A DNA stretch of 64,000 nt from Betaproteobacteria bacterium (GTDB lineage Bacteria; Pseudomonadota; Gammaproteobacteria; Burkholderiales; Burkholderiaceae_C), in the NCBI GenBank assembly GCA_016716535.1, contig JADJWD010000007.1, forward strand, positions 992,001 through 1,056,000. The letters are read 5' to 3'. Under the pieces are notes generated by a model that did not search any database, was not told where the DNA came from, and saw nothing but the letters and a program-made list of their open reading frames with translations. The position numbers and the translations under genes were made by a program. Positions 1 to 8,030 of the stretch are shown piece by piece (within the stretch, counting starts at the first letter, position 1; the number at the start of each line of letters is the position of its first letter).

Positions 1-1713
1 GAGGCCGAGGTCGCGCATCGCCTTCGTCCAGAAGCGCGCGTACAGCAGGTGCAGCACCGCGTGCTCGATGCCGCCGATGTACTGGTCCATCGGCATCCAG
101 TACTCGTTGCGCTTGTCGACCATCGCCAGTTCGCTGTCGGGGCAGCAGTAGCGCATGTAGTACCAGGCGCTGTCGACGAAGGTGTCCATCGTGTCGGTCT
201 CGCGCCGCGCCGGCTTGCCGCAGCTGGGGCACGCGACCTTCAGGAAGGCGTCGCACTTGTTCAGCGGGTTGCCGCTGCCGTCGGGCACGAGGTCCTCGGG
301 CAGCACGACCGGCAGGTCCTTCTCCGGCACCGGCACCGATCCGCAGGCTTCGCAGTGGATGATCGGGATCGGCGTGCCCCAGTAGCGCTGGCGGCTGATG
401 CCCCAGTCGCGCAGCCGCCAGGTCGTCTTCTTCTCGCCCAGGTGTTTGGCGGCGAGCGCCGCGGAAATCGCGTCGACCGCGGCGCCGTGCTTCAGGCCGC
501 TCCAGACGCCGCTGTTGACGGTGATGCCGCGCTCCTTGTCGGCGTACCACTCGTTCCAGTTCTCGTAGTCGTAATGCAGGCCATCGATGTGGATGACCTG
601 CAGGATGTCGATGCCGTACTTGCGCGCGAACGCGAAGTCGCGCTCGTCGTGCCCGGGCACGCCCATCACGGCGCCGTCGCCGTAGCTCATCAGCACGTAG
701 TTGCCCACCCACAGCGGCACCGGCTGGCCGGTGAGCGGGTGCGTCACCGACAGGCCGAGCGGCAAGCCTTCCTTCTCGCGCAGTGCCAGTTCGGCTTCGG
801 TCGTGCCGCCGCGCTTGCACTCGTCGATGAAGGCGGCGAGCTTCGGGTTCGTTTTCGCGGCGTGCGCGGCCAGCGGATGCTCGGGCGCGACGGCGGCGAA
901 GGTGACGCCCATGATCGTGTCGGCGCGCGTCGTGAAGACGTGCATGCGGCCGCCCTGGATCGGCTGGCCGTCATCGCCGCGGATGTCGTGCGGGAACGCA
1001 AAGCGCACGCCCTGGCTACGGCCGATCCAGTGCTCCTGCATCAGGCGCACGCGCTCGGGCCAGCCTTCGAGGTAATGCGCGCTCGTGCTGTCGGCGACGC
1101 CGGCCAGCAGCTCGTCGGCGTACTTCGTGATCGCGAGGTAGTAGCCGGGAATCTCGCGCTTTTCGACGATGGCGCCCGAGCGCCAGCCGCGGCCGTCGAC
1201 GACCTGCTCGTTGGCGAGCACGGTCTGGTCGACCGGGTCCCAGTTGACGACCTGCGTCTTCTTGTAGGCGATGCCCTTTTCGAGCATCCTCAGGAAGAAC
1301 CACTGGTTCCACTTGTAGTAGCTCGGGTCGCAGGTGGCGACCTCGCGCGCCCAGTCGAAGGCCAGCCCCAGCGGCTGCATCTGCGCCTTCATGTCGGCGA
1401 TGTTGGCGCGGGTCCATTTCGCCGGAGCGACCTTGTTGTCGATGGCCGCGTTCTCGGCCGGCAGGCCGAAGGCGTCCCAGCCCATCGGCATCAGCACGTT
1501 CAGGCCCTTCATGCGCAGCTGCCGGGCCATCATGTCGTTGATGGTGTAGTTGCGCACGTGCCCCATGTGCAGCTTGCCGCTGGGGTACGGCAGCATCGAG
1601 CAGGCGTAGAACTTGCGCTTGCGCGGATCCTCGACGACGCGGTAGGCGTCGCGTGCCGCCCAGTGCGCCTGGGCCGCGGCTTCGACCTCGGCGGGGGCGT
1701 ATTTCTCGTTCAT
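1..1713 (-). CDS. leuS: Leucyl-tRNA synthetase, N-terminal 571 residues (runs off the left edge)
   Basis: The gene charges tRNA-Leu in the cytoplasm. The visible part begins MNEKYAPAEVEAAAQAHW. It carries the class I HIGH signature as HMGH at residues 49-52, the AENAAI segment after it, and the CP1 editing domain with its threonine-rich patch (TTRADT, residues 261-266). Full-length LeuS is about 870 residues, so the KMSKS loop and anticodon-binding part lie outside the window. The ATG at 1713 has no Shine-Dalgarno; a -10-like TAGAAT ends seven bases upstream (1721-1726). It follows exbD on the same strand after a 110-base gap and may have its own promoter. Identity is certain; only the C-terminus is missing. 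Confidence 0.97.
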   Translation of the reverse strand, partial: MNEKYAPAEVEAAAQAHWAARDAYRVVEDPRKRKFYACSMLPYPSGKLHMGHVRNYTINDMMARQLRMKGLNVLMPMGWDAFGLPAENAAIDNKVAPAKWTRANIADMKAQMQPLGLAFDWAREVATCDPSYYKWNQWFFLRMLEKGIAYKKTQVVNWDPVDQTVLANEQVVDGRGWRSGAIVEKREIPGYYLAITKYADELLAGVADSTSAHYLEGWPERVRLMQEHWIGRSQGVRFAFPHDIRGDDGQPIQGGRMHVFTTRADTIMGVTFAAVAPEHPLAAHAAKTNPKLAAFIDECKRGGTTEAELALREKEGLPLGLSVTHPLTGQPVPLWVGNYVLMSYGDGAVMGVPGHDERDFAFARKYGIDILQVIHIDGLHYDYENWNEWYADKERGITVNSGVWSGLKHGAAVDAISAALAAKHLGEKKTTWRLRDWGISRQRYWGTPIPIIHCEACGSVPVPEKDLPVVLPEDLVPDGSGNPLNKCDAFLKVACPSCGKPARRETDTMDTFVDSAWYYMRYCCPDSELAMVDKRNEYWMPMDQYIGGIEHAVLHLLYARFWTKAMRDLGL

Positions 1714-1720
1714 GCGGCCG

Positions 1721-1726
1721 ATTCTA
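1721..1726 (-). promoter_or_regulatory. Candidate -10 hexamer of leuS (near-leaderless start)
   Basis: TAGAAT on the minus strand ends seven bases before the leuS ATG, and no ribosome-binding site lies between. No convincing -35 is visible. The same spacing recurs at argS, mnmA, apt, the LysR gene, the GST gene and the FAD-reductase gene. Confidence 0.4.
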
Positions 1727-1823
1727 GGCAGCGGGCCTCGGCGCGCCGCGGCCGGGGAGAGCGGCCACGACGCGCGGCGCGCGTCGCGTTCCGGCGCGCG
1801 GGCCTTTGCGGCCGTTCAGGGCT

Positions 1824-2246
1824 TCAGGGGCCGGCCGGCGTCTCGGTGACGAAGCCCACGCGCGTCAGGCCCGCGGCGTGCATCCAGCCGATCAGCTCGG
1901 CGACGCGGCCGTACGGCACACGTTTGTCGGCGCGCAGTTGCACCTCGGTGGCCGGGTTGCGGCGCGCCGCCTGGCGGGCGCGCTCCTGCACGGCGGCGGC
2001 GTCGGCGGGCTGCTCGTCGAGGAAGAGCCGCCCTTCGGCGTCGAGCGCCACGGCGATGAAGGCCGGCGCGGCGCCGGGCGCGGCCGCCGCGGTGCGCGGC
2101 AGGTCGAGCTTCAGGCTGCCGGCCATCAGCGGCGCGGTGATGATGAAGATCACCAGCAGCACCAGCATCACGTCGATCAGCGGCGTCATGTTGATCTGGC
2201 TCATCGGCTGGGCGCCGGGGTTGCGCTCGAGGCGGCCGAAGGCCAT
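1824..2246 (-). CDS. exbD: ExbD/TolR-family biopolymer transport protein
   Basis: This 140-residue protein has the family layout: a short cytoplasmic N-terminus, one membrane helix (about residues 24-44) with the conserved TPLIDVMLVLLVIFI core, and a periplasmic domain. The helix aspartate (D in PLIDV) is the proton-relay residue of ExbD/TolR. With ExbB it forms the inner-membrane motor that uses the proton gradient to energise TonB-dependent outer-membrane uptake. The ATG shares one base with the exbB stop (TGATG), so translation is probably coupled. The TonB-dependent receptor at 37.5 kb is one possible client. TolR is the alternative, but no tolA, tolB or pal lies nearby. Confidence 0.9.
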   Translation of the reverse strand: MAFGRLERNPGAQPMSQINMTPLIDVMLVLLVIFIITAPLMAGSLKLDLPRTAAAAPGAAPAFIAVALDAEGRLFLDEQPADAAAVQERARQAARRNPATEVQLRADKRVPYGRVAELIGWMHAAGLTRVGFVTETPAGP

Positions 2247-2920
2247 CAGGACGCTCCTTTGTCGTCGCCCACGCCGGCTGGCTCCATCATCAGCTCGCGC
2301 AGGTCGTGCGCGAAGCCTTCCAGCTCGGCCTCGCAGGCGGCGACGCGCTTGCCGAAGACGTTGAACGCGAGCACCGCCGGCACGGCCACCGCGATGCCGG
2401 CGGCGGTGAGCACGAGCGCTTCGCCGATCGGCCCCGAGACCTTGTCGATCGTGATCGTGCCGGCCGCGCCGATGCCCACCAGCGCGTGGTAGATGCTCCA
2501 CACGGTGCCGAGCAGGCCGACGAACGGCGCCGTGCTGCCGATCGACGCCAGCACCACCTGGCCCGTCTGCAGATGCGCGAGGCCGCGGTGCAGCGCGTCG
2601 CGCAGCCGGCGCGTCAGCTGCGAGGCGCGGTGCGCCTGCGTCGCAAGCGTCCCCTCGGCGGCGCCGGCGGCCGCCGCGTCCAGCAGCGGCAGCAGCACCT
2701 GTTCGCGGTCGTTGGCGGCCAGCCGCGCGCGGCCTTCTTCGAGGCCGGCTGCGTCCCAGAAGGCCGGCACGCCGCGCGCGATGTCGGCGCCGGCGCGCCT
2801 GAGCAGCCACGCTTTCCACAGGATCAGCGCCCAGGCCGTCACCGACATCGCCAAGAGCAGCAGCGCGACGGCGCGGCCGACGCCGTCGCTGCGGTTCCAG
2901 AAGGCTTCGAGGCCGGCCAC
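2246..2920 (-). CDS. exbB: ExbB/TolQ/MotA-family proton channel subunit
   Basis: The 224-residue protein has an N-terminal membrane helix (about residues 13-35) and two more hydrophobic segments near residues 108-135 and 150-175. These contain the family patterns GSTAPFVGLLGTVWSI and GEALVLTAAGIAVAVPAVLAFN. It is the pentameric scaffold of the ExbBD motor in the inner membrane. The start is a GTG at 2920, 45 bases after the dapB stop. The gene overlaps exbD by one base and probably belongs to a bamE-dapB-exbB-exbD transcript. TolQ is less likely because the other tol genes are absent. Confidence 0.88.
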   Translation of the reverse strand: MAGLEAFWNRSDGVGRAVALLLLAMSVTAWALILWKAWLLRRAGADIARGVPAFWDAAGLEEGRARLAANDREQVLLPLLDAAAAGAAEGTLATQAHRASQLTRRLRDALHRGLAHLQTGQVVLASIGSTAPFVGLLGTVWSIYHALVGIGAAGTITIDKVSGPIGEALVLTAAGIAVAVPAVLAFNVFGKRVAACEAELEGFAHDLRELMMEPAGVGDDKGAS

Positions 2921-2965
2921 GCTGGCGAGGAGGTGGGCCGGCGCCCGCGGGCAGCGCTTGGCCTC

Positions 2966-3817
2966 TCAGTTCAGGCCGAGCACGTCGGCCATGCCGAAGA
3001 GCCCTTTCGCCCGCCCGGCGACGAAGCGCGCCGCGCGCAGGCTGCCTTCGGCGTAGTTGACGCGGCTGGCGCTGCGGTGCGTGATCTCGAGCCGCTCGCC
3101 GGGGCCGCAGTACAGCACCGTGTGGTCGCCGACGATGTCGCCGCCGCGCAGCGTCGCGAAGCCGATGCTGCCGGCGCGCCGCTCGCCGGTGTGGCCGTGG
3201 CGCGTGAAGACGCCGGCATCGGCGAGCGTCACGCCGCGCGCGCGTGCCAGCGCCTCGCCGAGCGCGAGCGCCGTGCCGCTCGGCGCATCGATCTTGTGCT
3301 TGTGGTGGATCTCGGTGACTTCGAGGTCGTAGCTGTCGCCGAGCAGCCGCGCCGCCTGCTCGACGAGACGCAGCATGACGTTGACGCCGACGCTCATGTT
3401 CGGCGCCATCACGAGGGCGACGTGCTCGGCGTGCGCGCCGATCGCCGCCTTCTGCTCGGGCGTGAAGCCGGTGGTGCCGACGACGGCGCGCACGCCGAGT
3501 TCGCGGCAGGCGGCCAGATGCGCCATCGTGCCCTCGGGCCGCGTGAAGTCGATCAGCACCTGCGCGCCGGCGAGGCCGCGCTTCAGGTCGGCGGTGATCG
3601 CCACGCCGGTCGGCCGGCCGCCGGCGACGCTGGAGACGGCGGCGGCGTCCTGGCCGACGAGCGGGCTCGTCGGCACGTCGAGCGCGCCGGCGAGGCGGCA
3701 GTCGGCGCTGCCGAGCACCGCGTCGATCAGCATGCGGCCCATGCGGCCGCTGGCGCCGGCGATGGCGATGGCCAGGCGGCCGTCGCTTGCTTGCGATGGC
3801 GACGCCGCGGCCGTCAC
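2966..3817 (-). CDS. dapB: 4-hydroxy-tetrahydrodipicolinate reductase
   Basis: DapB makes tetrahydrodipicolinate with NAD(P)H in the lysine/diaminopimelate pathway. The 283-residue product has the nucleotide-binding GASGRMGRM at residues 21-29, the TGFTPEQ region, the catalytic HHKHKIDAPSGTA segment and a C-terminal tetramerisation part ending GMADVLGLN. The GTG start overlaps the bamE stop as GTGA, which supports the choice; the next in-frame Met falls inside the Rossmann motif. The N-terminus is about 12 residues longer than in many DapB proteins and low in complexity. It sits second in a leftward operon after bamE. Confidence 0.95.
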   Translation of the reverse strand: MTAAASPSQASDGRLAIAIAGASGRMGRMLIDAVLGSADCRLAGALDVPTSPLVGQDAAAVSSVAGGRPTGVAITADLKRGLAGAQVLIDFTRPEGTMAHLAACRELGVRAVVGTTGFTPEQKAAIGAHAEHVALVMAPNMSVGVNVMLRLVEQAARLLGDSYDLEVTEIHHKHKIDAPSGTALALGEALARARGVTLADAGVFTRHGHTGERRAGSIGFATLRGGDIVGDHTVLYCGPGERLEITHRSASRVNYAEGSLRAARFVAGRAKGLFGMADVLGLN

Positions 3818-4341
3818 GGCTGCTCCAGCGGCGGATAGGTGCGCACGGCGCCGATCGGCTCGGCCACCGGCGCTTCGCGGCGCTTGGGCGGCGGCAGCGC
3901 GGCGCGCTCGGCCTCGCTCAGCTCCAGCCGCGGCGCGCGCGGGTCCTTGAAGCGGCTGATCGAGGCGACGAACTCGCGCTCGGTCGGCAGGTCGTCGGGC
4001 GCCTGCACCGACTTCACCTGGTCGCCTTCGAAGTTGACGATGACGCTGCGCCGCTGCGGCTCGGCGCCGGGCCGGCGCAGCGTGAACAGGTAGTCCCAGC
4101 GCTGCGCGTGGAAGGGGTCGGCGATCAGCGGCGTGCCGAGGATGTCGCGCACCTGCAGCCGCGTCAGCCCCGGGCGCACGAGCGCCATCTGCTCCTTCGT
4201 GACGGCGTTGCCCTGCACGATGTCGATGCGGTACGGCGTGATGACGCCCATGAAGCTGTCGCTGCGCTGGAGCGAATCGCAGCCGGCGAGTGCCAGCAGC
4301 AGGGGCAGCGCCGGCAGCGCGCGGCGGACAAAGCGAGGCAT
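3814..4341 (-). CDS. bamE: Outer-membrane assembly lipoprotein BamE (OmlA/SmpA)
   Basis: BamE is a small lipoprotein of the BAM complex that inserts beta-barrel proteins into the outer membrane. Starting at ATG 4341 gives 175 residues with a short basic N-terminus, a hydrophobic stretch and a lipobox LALAGC, so the mature protein begins at that Cys. The SmpA/OmlA fold follows (the QGNAVTKEQ and GLTRLQVRDILGTP regions). A TTG start 33 bases upstream is possible but would push the signal peptide inward, so I prefer the ATG. It is divergent from fur, an arrangement common in this order, and overlaps dapB by four bases. Confidence 0.93.
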   Translation of the reverse strand: MPRFVRRALPALPLLLALAGCDSLQRSDSFMGVITPYRIDIVQGNAVTKEQMALVRPGLTRLQVRDILGTPLIADPFHAQRWDYLFTLRRPGAEPQRRSVIVNFEGDQVKSVQAPDDLPTEREFVASISRFKDPRAPRLELSEAERAALPPPKRREAPVAEPIGAVRTYPPLEQP

Positions 4342-4514
4342 GGCGGGCACGAAAGGGGCGACCGGGCACTGCAAACAGGGCCTTGCCGCACTGGCTATGA
4401 TCGGCCGCCGATTCTAGAGGTGCGCCCGAGGCGGCCGGCCGTCGCGGCCGGCGGCGCCAGCGAGCGCAAGACAGGGCAGAACAACGGGAGACGAAGGGGC
4501 GCAATCGTGGTGGG

Positions 4515-4955
4515 ATGGCACCAGTGACGCATGCCGAAGAACTGAAGAGCAGCGGCCTGAAGGCGACGCTGCCGCGCATCAAGATCCTCGACGTGTTCCG
4601 GCACACCGAGCGCCGGCACATGACGGCCGAGGATGTCTACCGCGCACTGCTCGGCGAGGACGCCGACATCGGGCTGGCCACCGTCTACCGCGTGCTGATG
4701 CAGTTCGAGCAGGCGGGCTTGCTGACACGCAGCAACTTCGAAAGCGGCAAGGCCGTCTACGAGCTGAACGAGGGCCAGCACCACGACCACCTCGTGTGCC
4801 TGGACTGCGGCCGCGTCGAGGAATTCCTCGACCCCGAGATCGAGCAGCGCCAGCGGGCGGTGGCCGTCAAGCGCGGCTTTGCGTTGCAGGAGCACTCGCT
4901 GGCGCTGTACGCGCACTGCCGCAAGACGGACTGCCCGCACCGGCAGCACAAATAG
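4515..4955 (+). CDS. fur: Ferric uptake regulator
   Basis: Fur is the iron-responsive repressor of uptake genes. The 146-residue product has the winged-helix N-terminus (LKATLPRIKILDVF), the regulatory metal-site segment HHDHLVCLDC at residues 89-98, and a second Cys pair at 135 and 140 for the structural zinc. The length is typical. The ATG at 4515 is followed by a GTG at 4524 that would also give a normal Fur N-terminus. Divergence from bamE leaves a 173-base shared control region. I could not identify a Fur box by eye. Confidence 0.96.
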   Translation: MAPVTHAEELKSSGLKATLPRIKILDVFRHTERRHMTAEDVYRALLGEDADIGLATVYRVLMQFEQAGLLTRSNFESGKAVYELNEGQHHDHLVCLDCGRVEEFLDPEIEQRQRAVAVKRGFALQEHSLALYAHCRKTDCPHRQHK

Positions 4956-5009
4956 GCCGGCACATCGGCGCGGCGGCGGCTATTGGACCGGCCGCCCGTC
5001 TTGCGCGCA

Positions 5010-5969
5010 TCAAGGCGGCGTGTCGCCTTGCTCCATCGCCTTCTGGTGGCGGGCGATGAACTCCTGGTAGGTGTCGATGCCGCGCAGTTGCAGCACCGTG
5101 TTGCGCACCGCCGCCTCCACCAGCACGGCGAGGTTGCGCCCGGCGTCGACCGCGATGACGACCTTGCGCACCGGGATGTCGAGCACCTCTTCGTACAGCG
5201 GCTCGTAGGGCAGGCGCTCGAACTCGCGCTCCATCGTGCTCTGGCGCACCAGGTGCACGATGAGCTGCAGCTTCATCTTCCGCCGCACCGCCGTCTCGCC
5301 GAAGATGGCCTTGATGTCCAGCAGGCCGATGCCGCGCACCTCGAGCAGGTTCTGCAAGAGGTCCGGGCAGCGGCCCTCGAGCGTCGTCTGGCTCGTGCGG
5401 TAGATGTCCACCGCGTCGTCGGCGACGAGGCCGTGGCCGCGCGAGACGAGTTCGAGGCCGAGTTCGCTCTTGCCCAGGCCCGACTCGCCGGTGAGCAGCA
5501 CGCCGAGGCCCAGGATGTCCATGAACACGCCGTGCCGCGTCGTGCGGTCGGCGAAGTGGCGGCCGAGGTAGCCGCGCACGACGTCGATGATGTGCCCGGC
5601 CGACTCCTGGGTGACGAACAGCGGAATCTCCGCGCGGTCGCACATCGCCACCAGCCGGTCGGGCGCGGTCTGCTGGTCGGCGACGATGATCACCGGCGGC
5701 TCGAGCGTGACGATGCGCGAGATGCGGCGCTCGCAATCCTCGGGGGCGGCCTCGGTGAGGTAGGCCACCTCGCGGCGGCCGACGATCTGCACGCGGTAGG
5801 GGTGGATGTAGTTCAGGTAGCCGACGAGGTCGGCCGACGAGCGCGCGTCGCGGATCGCGTTCTCGTCGAAGCGGCGCTCGGGGTGCGCGTGGCCGGCGAT
5901 CCACTCCCAACGCAACGCCTCGCGGTGCGCTTCGAACAGCGCCTCGGCGCTCATCGAGGTCGGCTTCAT
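5010..5969 (-). CDS. hprK: HPr kinase/phosphorylase
   Basis: HprK phosphorylates and dephosphorylates a regulatory serine of HPr or Npr. The 319-residue protein has the family histidine at 146 (RHGVFMDILG), a Walker A loop GESGLGKS at 161-168, DD at 184-185 and the family signature LLEVRGIGLLDIKAIFG at 208-224. In proteobacteria of this type it belongs to an incomplete PTS that regulates rather than imports sugar, which fits ptsN 43 bases upstream. It is convergent with fur across 54 bases with no clear terminator. Confidence 0.95.
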   Translation of the reverse strand: MKPTSMSAEALFEAHREALRWEWIAGHAHPERRFDENAIRDARSSADLVGYLNYIHPYRVQIVGRREVAYLTEAAPEDCERRISRIVTLEPPVIIVADQQTAPDRLVAMCDRAEIPLFVTQESAGHIIDVVRGYLGRHFADRTTRHGVFMDILGLGVLLTGESGLGKSELGLELVSRGHGLVADDAVDIYRTSQTTLEGRCPDLLQNLLEVRGIGLLDIKAIFGETAVRRKMKLQLIVHLVRQSTMEREFERLPYEPLYEEVLDIPVRKVVIAVDAGRNLAVLVEAAVRNTVLQLRGIDTYQEFIARHQKAMEQGDTPP

Positions 5970-6012
5970 CGCCTGCGGTCCTCGATGGCTGCGCGCTGAC
6001 GACAGCGCCCGG

Positions 6013-6483
6013 TCACGCCGCCGTCTTCTGGGGCTGCCAGTCGCTGATCAGCTTGTGCACCGCGGGCGCGTCGCCCTCGGTCTTCAGGCGCTCGCGCAGC
6101 TCGCGGTCGGAGAGCATCTCGGCGATCTCGGAGAGGATCTCGAGATGGCGCTGCGTCGCCGCTTCGGGCACGAGCAGGAAGATCAGCAGCAGCACCGGCT
6201 CGTCGTCGGGCGCGTCGAAGGGGATCGGCTGCGCCAGGCGGATGACGGCGGCGAGCGGGTTCTTCAGCCCCTTGACGCGGCCGTGCGGAATGGCCACGCC
6301 GTGGCCGAGGCCGGTGGAGCCCAGGCGCTCGCGCGCGAAGAGGTTGTCGGTGACCGTGCCGCGCGCGATGGCGTGCTGGTTCTCGAACAACAACCCGGCG
6401 TGTTCGAACACGCGCTTCTTGCTTGTGGCCTCCACATTCACCAGCACGTCACCGGCCGGCAGGATGGCAGCAAGACGGTTCAT
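6013..6483 (-). CDS. ptsN: Nitrogen-regulatory PTS enzyme IIA
   Basis: EIIA-Ntr receives phosphate from Npr and acts as a regulatory protein in nitrogen, potassium and envelope control. The 156-residue product contains the PTS EIIA type-2 active-site pattern GLGHGVAIPHGR with the phospho-acceptor histidine at residue 67. A GGACAGG stretch precedes the ATG as a plausible Shine-Dalgarno. The order hpf-ptsN-hprK on one strand is the conserved betaproteobacterial arrangement. Confidence 0.94.
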   Translation of the reverse strand: MNRLAAILPAGDVLVNVEATSKKRVFEHAGLLFENQHAIARGTVTDNLFARERLGSTGLGHGVAIPHGRVKGLKNPLAAVIRLAQPIPFDAPDDEPVLLLIFLLVPEAATQRHLEILSEIAEMLSDRELRERLKTEGDAPAVHKLISDWQPQKTAA

Positions 6484-6656
6484 CAGGACCTGTCCTATCG
6501 CGGCGCGACACGCAGCCGGTGGGGCGCCGCGATGTTAGGGGTTGCGAAAGCGCCGCATGATAGTCGGCGCTGCCCTGGACGCCCGGCGGGGGCGGCCCCA
6601 TGACCCGGTGGGAGGCTCGGAATGCGGCATTGCAGCAACAGTGATTGCGGGCCATG

Positions 6657-6683
6657 AAAAAAGCGGCCCGGATGCGGGCCGCT
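6657..6683 (-). terminator. Rho-independent terminator downstream of hpf
   Basis: On the minus strand a 9-bp perfect stem (AGCGGCCCG with CGGGCCGCT, loop of four) is followed directly by six T residues. It lies about 77 bases after the hpf stop and before ptsN. It should end most hpf transcripts, so ptsN-hprK would be read through at a lower level or from another promoter. Confidence 0.85.
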
Positions 6684-6759
6684 CGTCGGGTGCCGCCTGG
6701 CCCGGCGCCGTAAGGCGGCGCCGAGCCGGCACGGGCAAGCGCGTAAGGGAATCTCCGCT

Positions 6760-7101
6760 TCAGCCGGCGCTCGCGTCCATCCGCTTGGCCGCCACGTGGT
6801 GGTGATCCTGCACGCGGTCCTTGTAGCGCATCACCTGGCGGTCGAGCTTGTCCATCAGCTGGTCGATCGCGGCGTACAGGTCCTCGTGGCTTTGCTCGAC
6901 GAAGATGTCGCGGCCCTTGACGTGCAGCGTCACCTCGGCCTTCTGCCTGCGCTCCTTCTCCTTGAGCTTTTCCACCGTCAGCAGCACGCTCACGTCCACC
7001 ACCTGGTCGAAATGGCGCGTCACGCGGTCCAGCTTGGTCAGCACGTATTCGCGCAGGGCCGGCGTGACCTCGAGGTGATGGCCGCTGATCGTCAAGTTCA
7101 T
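6760..7101 (-). CDS. hpf: Ribosome hibernation promoting factor, short form
   Basis: This 113-residue protein (MNLTISGHHLEVTPALREY) matches the short HPF/YfiA family, which binds the 30S decoding region and holds ribosomes inactive in stationary phase. The ATG at 7101 has a strong Shine-Dalgarno, GGAGG, seven bases upstream on the minus strand; upstream in-frame codons extend the frame but give no family sequence. In many relatives rpoN directly precedes hpf. Here 275 bases and a divergent GST gene do instead, and rpoN is not in the window. Confidence 0.93.
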   Translation of the reverse strand: MNLTISGHHLEVTPALREYVLTKLDRVTRHFDQVVDVSVLLTVEKLKEKERRQKAEVTLHVKGRDIFVEQSHEDLYAAIDQLMDKLDRQVMRYKDRVQDHHHVAAKRMDASAG

Positions 7102-7372
7102 TTCAGAACCTCCAAGGCAAGAAAGCCGGCCGCGCTGGACGAGCGGCCGACGGGCTGGGAAAGGGGGGTGTGCACGACGCCAGCAGGGCGCCGGCGGGGA
7201 GAGTCTGGGAGCGCAAGGCGGAGGTAGCGAAGCGGTCGGGATCAGTGTGCACCCGAACGACGGGCCTGACAAGCGAATGCGGTTTGCGTCGCCCGCCCGG
7301 TCGCGGGGCGCGCTTGCGTGGCGTCAACGCAGCGTGATTTCCCACGCAGGACGACACCGCTGACCTTGACCC

Positions 7373-7378
7373 TAGAAT
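7373..7378 (+). promoter_or_regulatory. Candidate -10 hexamer of the GST gene
   Basis: TAGAAT ends seven bases before the ATG at 7386 and overlaps an alternative ATG at 7377. The spacing equals that at leuS, mnmA and apt and favours the 7386 start on a leaderless message. No -35 consensus is obvious. Confidence 0.35.
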
Positions 7379-7385
7379 GAATTTC

Positions 7386-8003
7386 ATGAAGCTGATCGGC
7401 GCGTTGACCAGTCCGTACGTGCGCAAGGTGCGCATCGTGATGGCCGAAAAGAAGCTCGACTACAAGCTGGTCCTCGAGGATGTCTGGGGCAGCGACGCGA
7501 TCCTCGCCGCCAACCCGCTGGGCAAGGTGCCGTGCCTGGTGATGGAAGGCGGCGAGGCGGTCTTCGACTCGCGCGTCATCGTCGAGTACCTCGACACCCT
7601 GTCGCCGGTGGGCAAGCTGATCCCGGCCACCGGCCGCGAGCGTGTCGAGGTGCGCACCTGGGAGGCGCTGGCCGACGGCGTGCTCGACGCGTGCATCCTC
7701 GCGCGGCTCGAAGCGAACTGGGCCGGCCGCGCGCCGCTGGAGCGCTCGCAGGCCTGGATCGACCGCCAGATGTCGCGCGTGCACGCGGGCATCGCCGCGA
7801 TGGGCCAGGGCCTGGCCGACAAGCCGTGGTGCGCGGGCAGCCACTTCACGCTGGCCGACATCGCGGTCGGCTGCGCACTCGGCTACCTCGACTTCCGCTT
7901 CCCGCACATCGACTGGCGCACGCCCCAGCCGCAGCTCGCCCGCCTGGCCGAGAAGCTGGCGACGCGGCCGAGCTTCGTCGAGACGCTGCCGCCGACGGGC
8001 TGA
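7386..8003 (+). CDS. Glutathione S-transferase family protein (YibF-like)
   Basis: The 205-residue product has an N-terminal thioredoxin-like domain (MKLIGALTSPYVRKVRIV, then NPLGKVPCL with the cis-proline and DSRVIVEYL for gamma-glutamyl contact) and an all-helical C-terminal domain with FTLADIAVGCALGYLDFR. It resembles E. coli YibF; the physiological substrate is unknown. An ATG nine bases upstream adds MNF, but 7386 matches the family start better. It converges with the glutamate-synthase-like gene, 27 bases between stops. Confidence 0.88.
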   Translation: MKLIGALTSPYVRKVRIVMAEKKLDYKLVLEDVWGSDAILAANPLGKVPCLVMEGGEAVFDSRVIVEYLDTLSPVGKLIPATGRERVEVRTWEALADGVLDACILARLEANWAGRAPLERSQAWIDRQMSRVHAGIAAMGQGLADKPWCAGSHFTLADIAVGCALGYLDFRFPHIDWRTPQPQLARLAEKLATRPSFVETLPPTG

Positions 8004-8030
8004 ACGACGCGGCGGGTTGCCGGGCTGCGG

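Noticed and set aside
4342..4514. A Fur box in the bamE-fur gap
   Set aside because: No stretch resembling the GATAATGAT-type palindrome was found; the region is mostly GC-rich with a TATGAT that could be a -10.
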